Assembly (NCBI GenBank): GCA_947177515.1
Contig: CAMWUU010000041.1
Location: 1 to 14,531 of the forward strand
DNA length: 14,531 bases
Origin: an uncultured Lachnospiraceae bacterium
GTDB lineage: Bacteria; Bacillota; Clostridia; Lachnospirales; Lachnospiraceae
Reading direction: 5' to 3'
In this document: one piece after another, positions 14,294 to 14,531 of the stretch
Layout of the letters: each line of letters opens with the position of its first letter
Numbering within the stretch: the stretch's first letter is position 1
Program-made: the position numbers and the translations under genes
The notes under the pieces: generated by a model
Told to the model about the DNA's origin: nothing
Database searches by the model: none
Seen by the model: only the letters and a program-made list of their open reading frames with translations

Positions 14294-14531
14294 GGAGGTT
14301 CTGTTGCTGAAAAGTATGGGGGTTAAAAGTGTAGGTATTGCTGGATAGTATAGGGGATTGGATAGTATGGGTATTACTGGATAGTGTGGGGGATTGGGAA
14401 GTATGGGTATTGCCGGATAATATGGGGGATTGGAAAGTATGGGTATTACTGAATAGTGTGGGGGGATTGGGAAGTGTGGGTATTGCCGGATAATATGGGG
14501 GATTGGAAAGTGTGGGTATTACTGAATAGTG
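14294..14531. repeat. Tandem array of a G-rich 36-bp repeat, continuing past the right edge
   Basis: Units lie at 14294-14328 (35 bp, degenerate), 14329-14364, 14365-14400, 14401-14436, 14437-14473 (37 bp, one extra G in a G-run), 14474-14509 and 14510-14531 (cut by the edge). The core reads GTATGGGTATTNCYGGATA, then RTRTGGGGGATTGGRAA. Units alternate between an ACTGGATAGTG type and a GCCGGATAATA type, so units 3+4 and 5+6 are near-identical dimers (72-73 bp), pointing to recent duplication. Repeats are directly adjacent with no spacers, so this is not CRISPR. A 36-bp unit keeps reading frame (12 codons): 14365 onward reads VWVLLDSVGDWE, then VWVLPDNMGDWK, until the 37-bp unit shifts it. The minus strand is also open from the edge to a stop at 14289-14291. 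I cannot say whether it is coding. Confidence 0.9.

Noticed and set aside
14294..14531. CRISPR array
   Set aside because: The 36-bp units abut with no unique spacers and no cas genes are present.

Overview
The window looks like chromosomal DNA of a gut-type Lachnospiraceae (Clostridia). I infer this from the clostridial AsnRS and DegV sequences, the strong GGAGG/GGGG ribosome binding sites, the secreted protein with two bacterial Ig-like (BIG2) domains, the paired GH51 and GH31 enzymes, and the moderate G+C of most genes. No genus can be named from the sequence alone.

Layout. Positions 1-1046 (minus strand) carry the AT-rich 5' part of an AAA15-type ATPase gene that runs off the left edge just before Walker B. 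A divergent promoter region separates it from a fused ABC ATPase-permease exporter of the MacB/FtsX type (1325-3673). Next is a 434-bp gap, most of which folds into a long, nested, imperfect palindrome (3813-4041). It is followed by a DegV family fatty-acid-binding protein (4108-4980) with a strong intrinsic terminator. A clear promoter then drives a secreted protein (5270-6412) with two Ig-like domains and a C-terminal Cys/His amidase-like domain.

Positions 6528-12478 hold two glycoside hydrolases without signal peptides. The first is a very large GH51 alpha-L-arabinofuranosidase carrying LamG-like, Ig-like and CBM-like modules plus an extra beta-rich insert. The second is a GH31 enzyme of alpha-xylosidase type. 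Together they could strip arabinose and xylose side chains from imported plant-hemicellulose oligosaccharides in the cytoplasm, but no transporter or regulator is present in the window. A 10-bp perfect stem-loop separates them from asnS (12557-13948), a complete asparaginyl-tRNA synthetase.

The last 580 bp have no convincing gene. They hold a weak asnS terminator, a 14-bp perfect palindrome and, from about 14294 to the right edge, a tandem array of a G-rich 36-bp repeat with a higher-order two-unit period that continues out of the window.

The most unusual items are the 3813-4041 palindrome, the 36-bp array, the domain build of the GH51 enzyme, and the partial AAA15 ATPase, which may belong to a defence or accessory island to the left. 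I did not find a complete, clearly novel multi-gene system.
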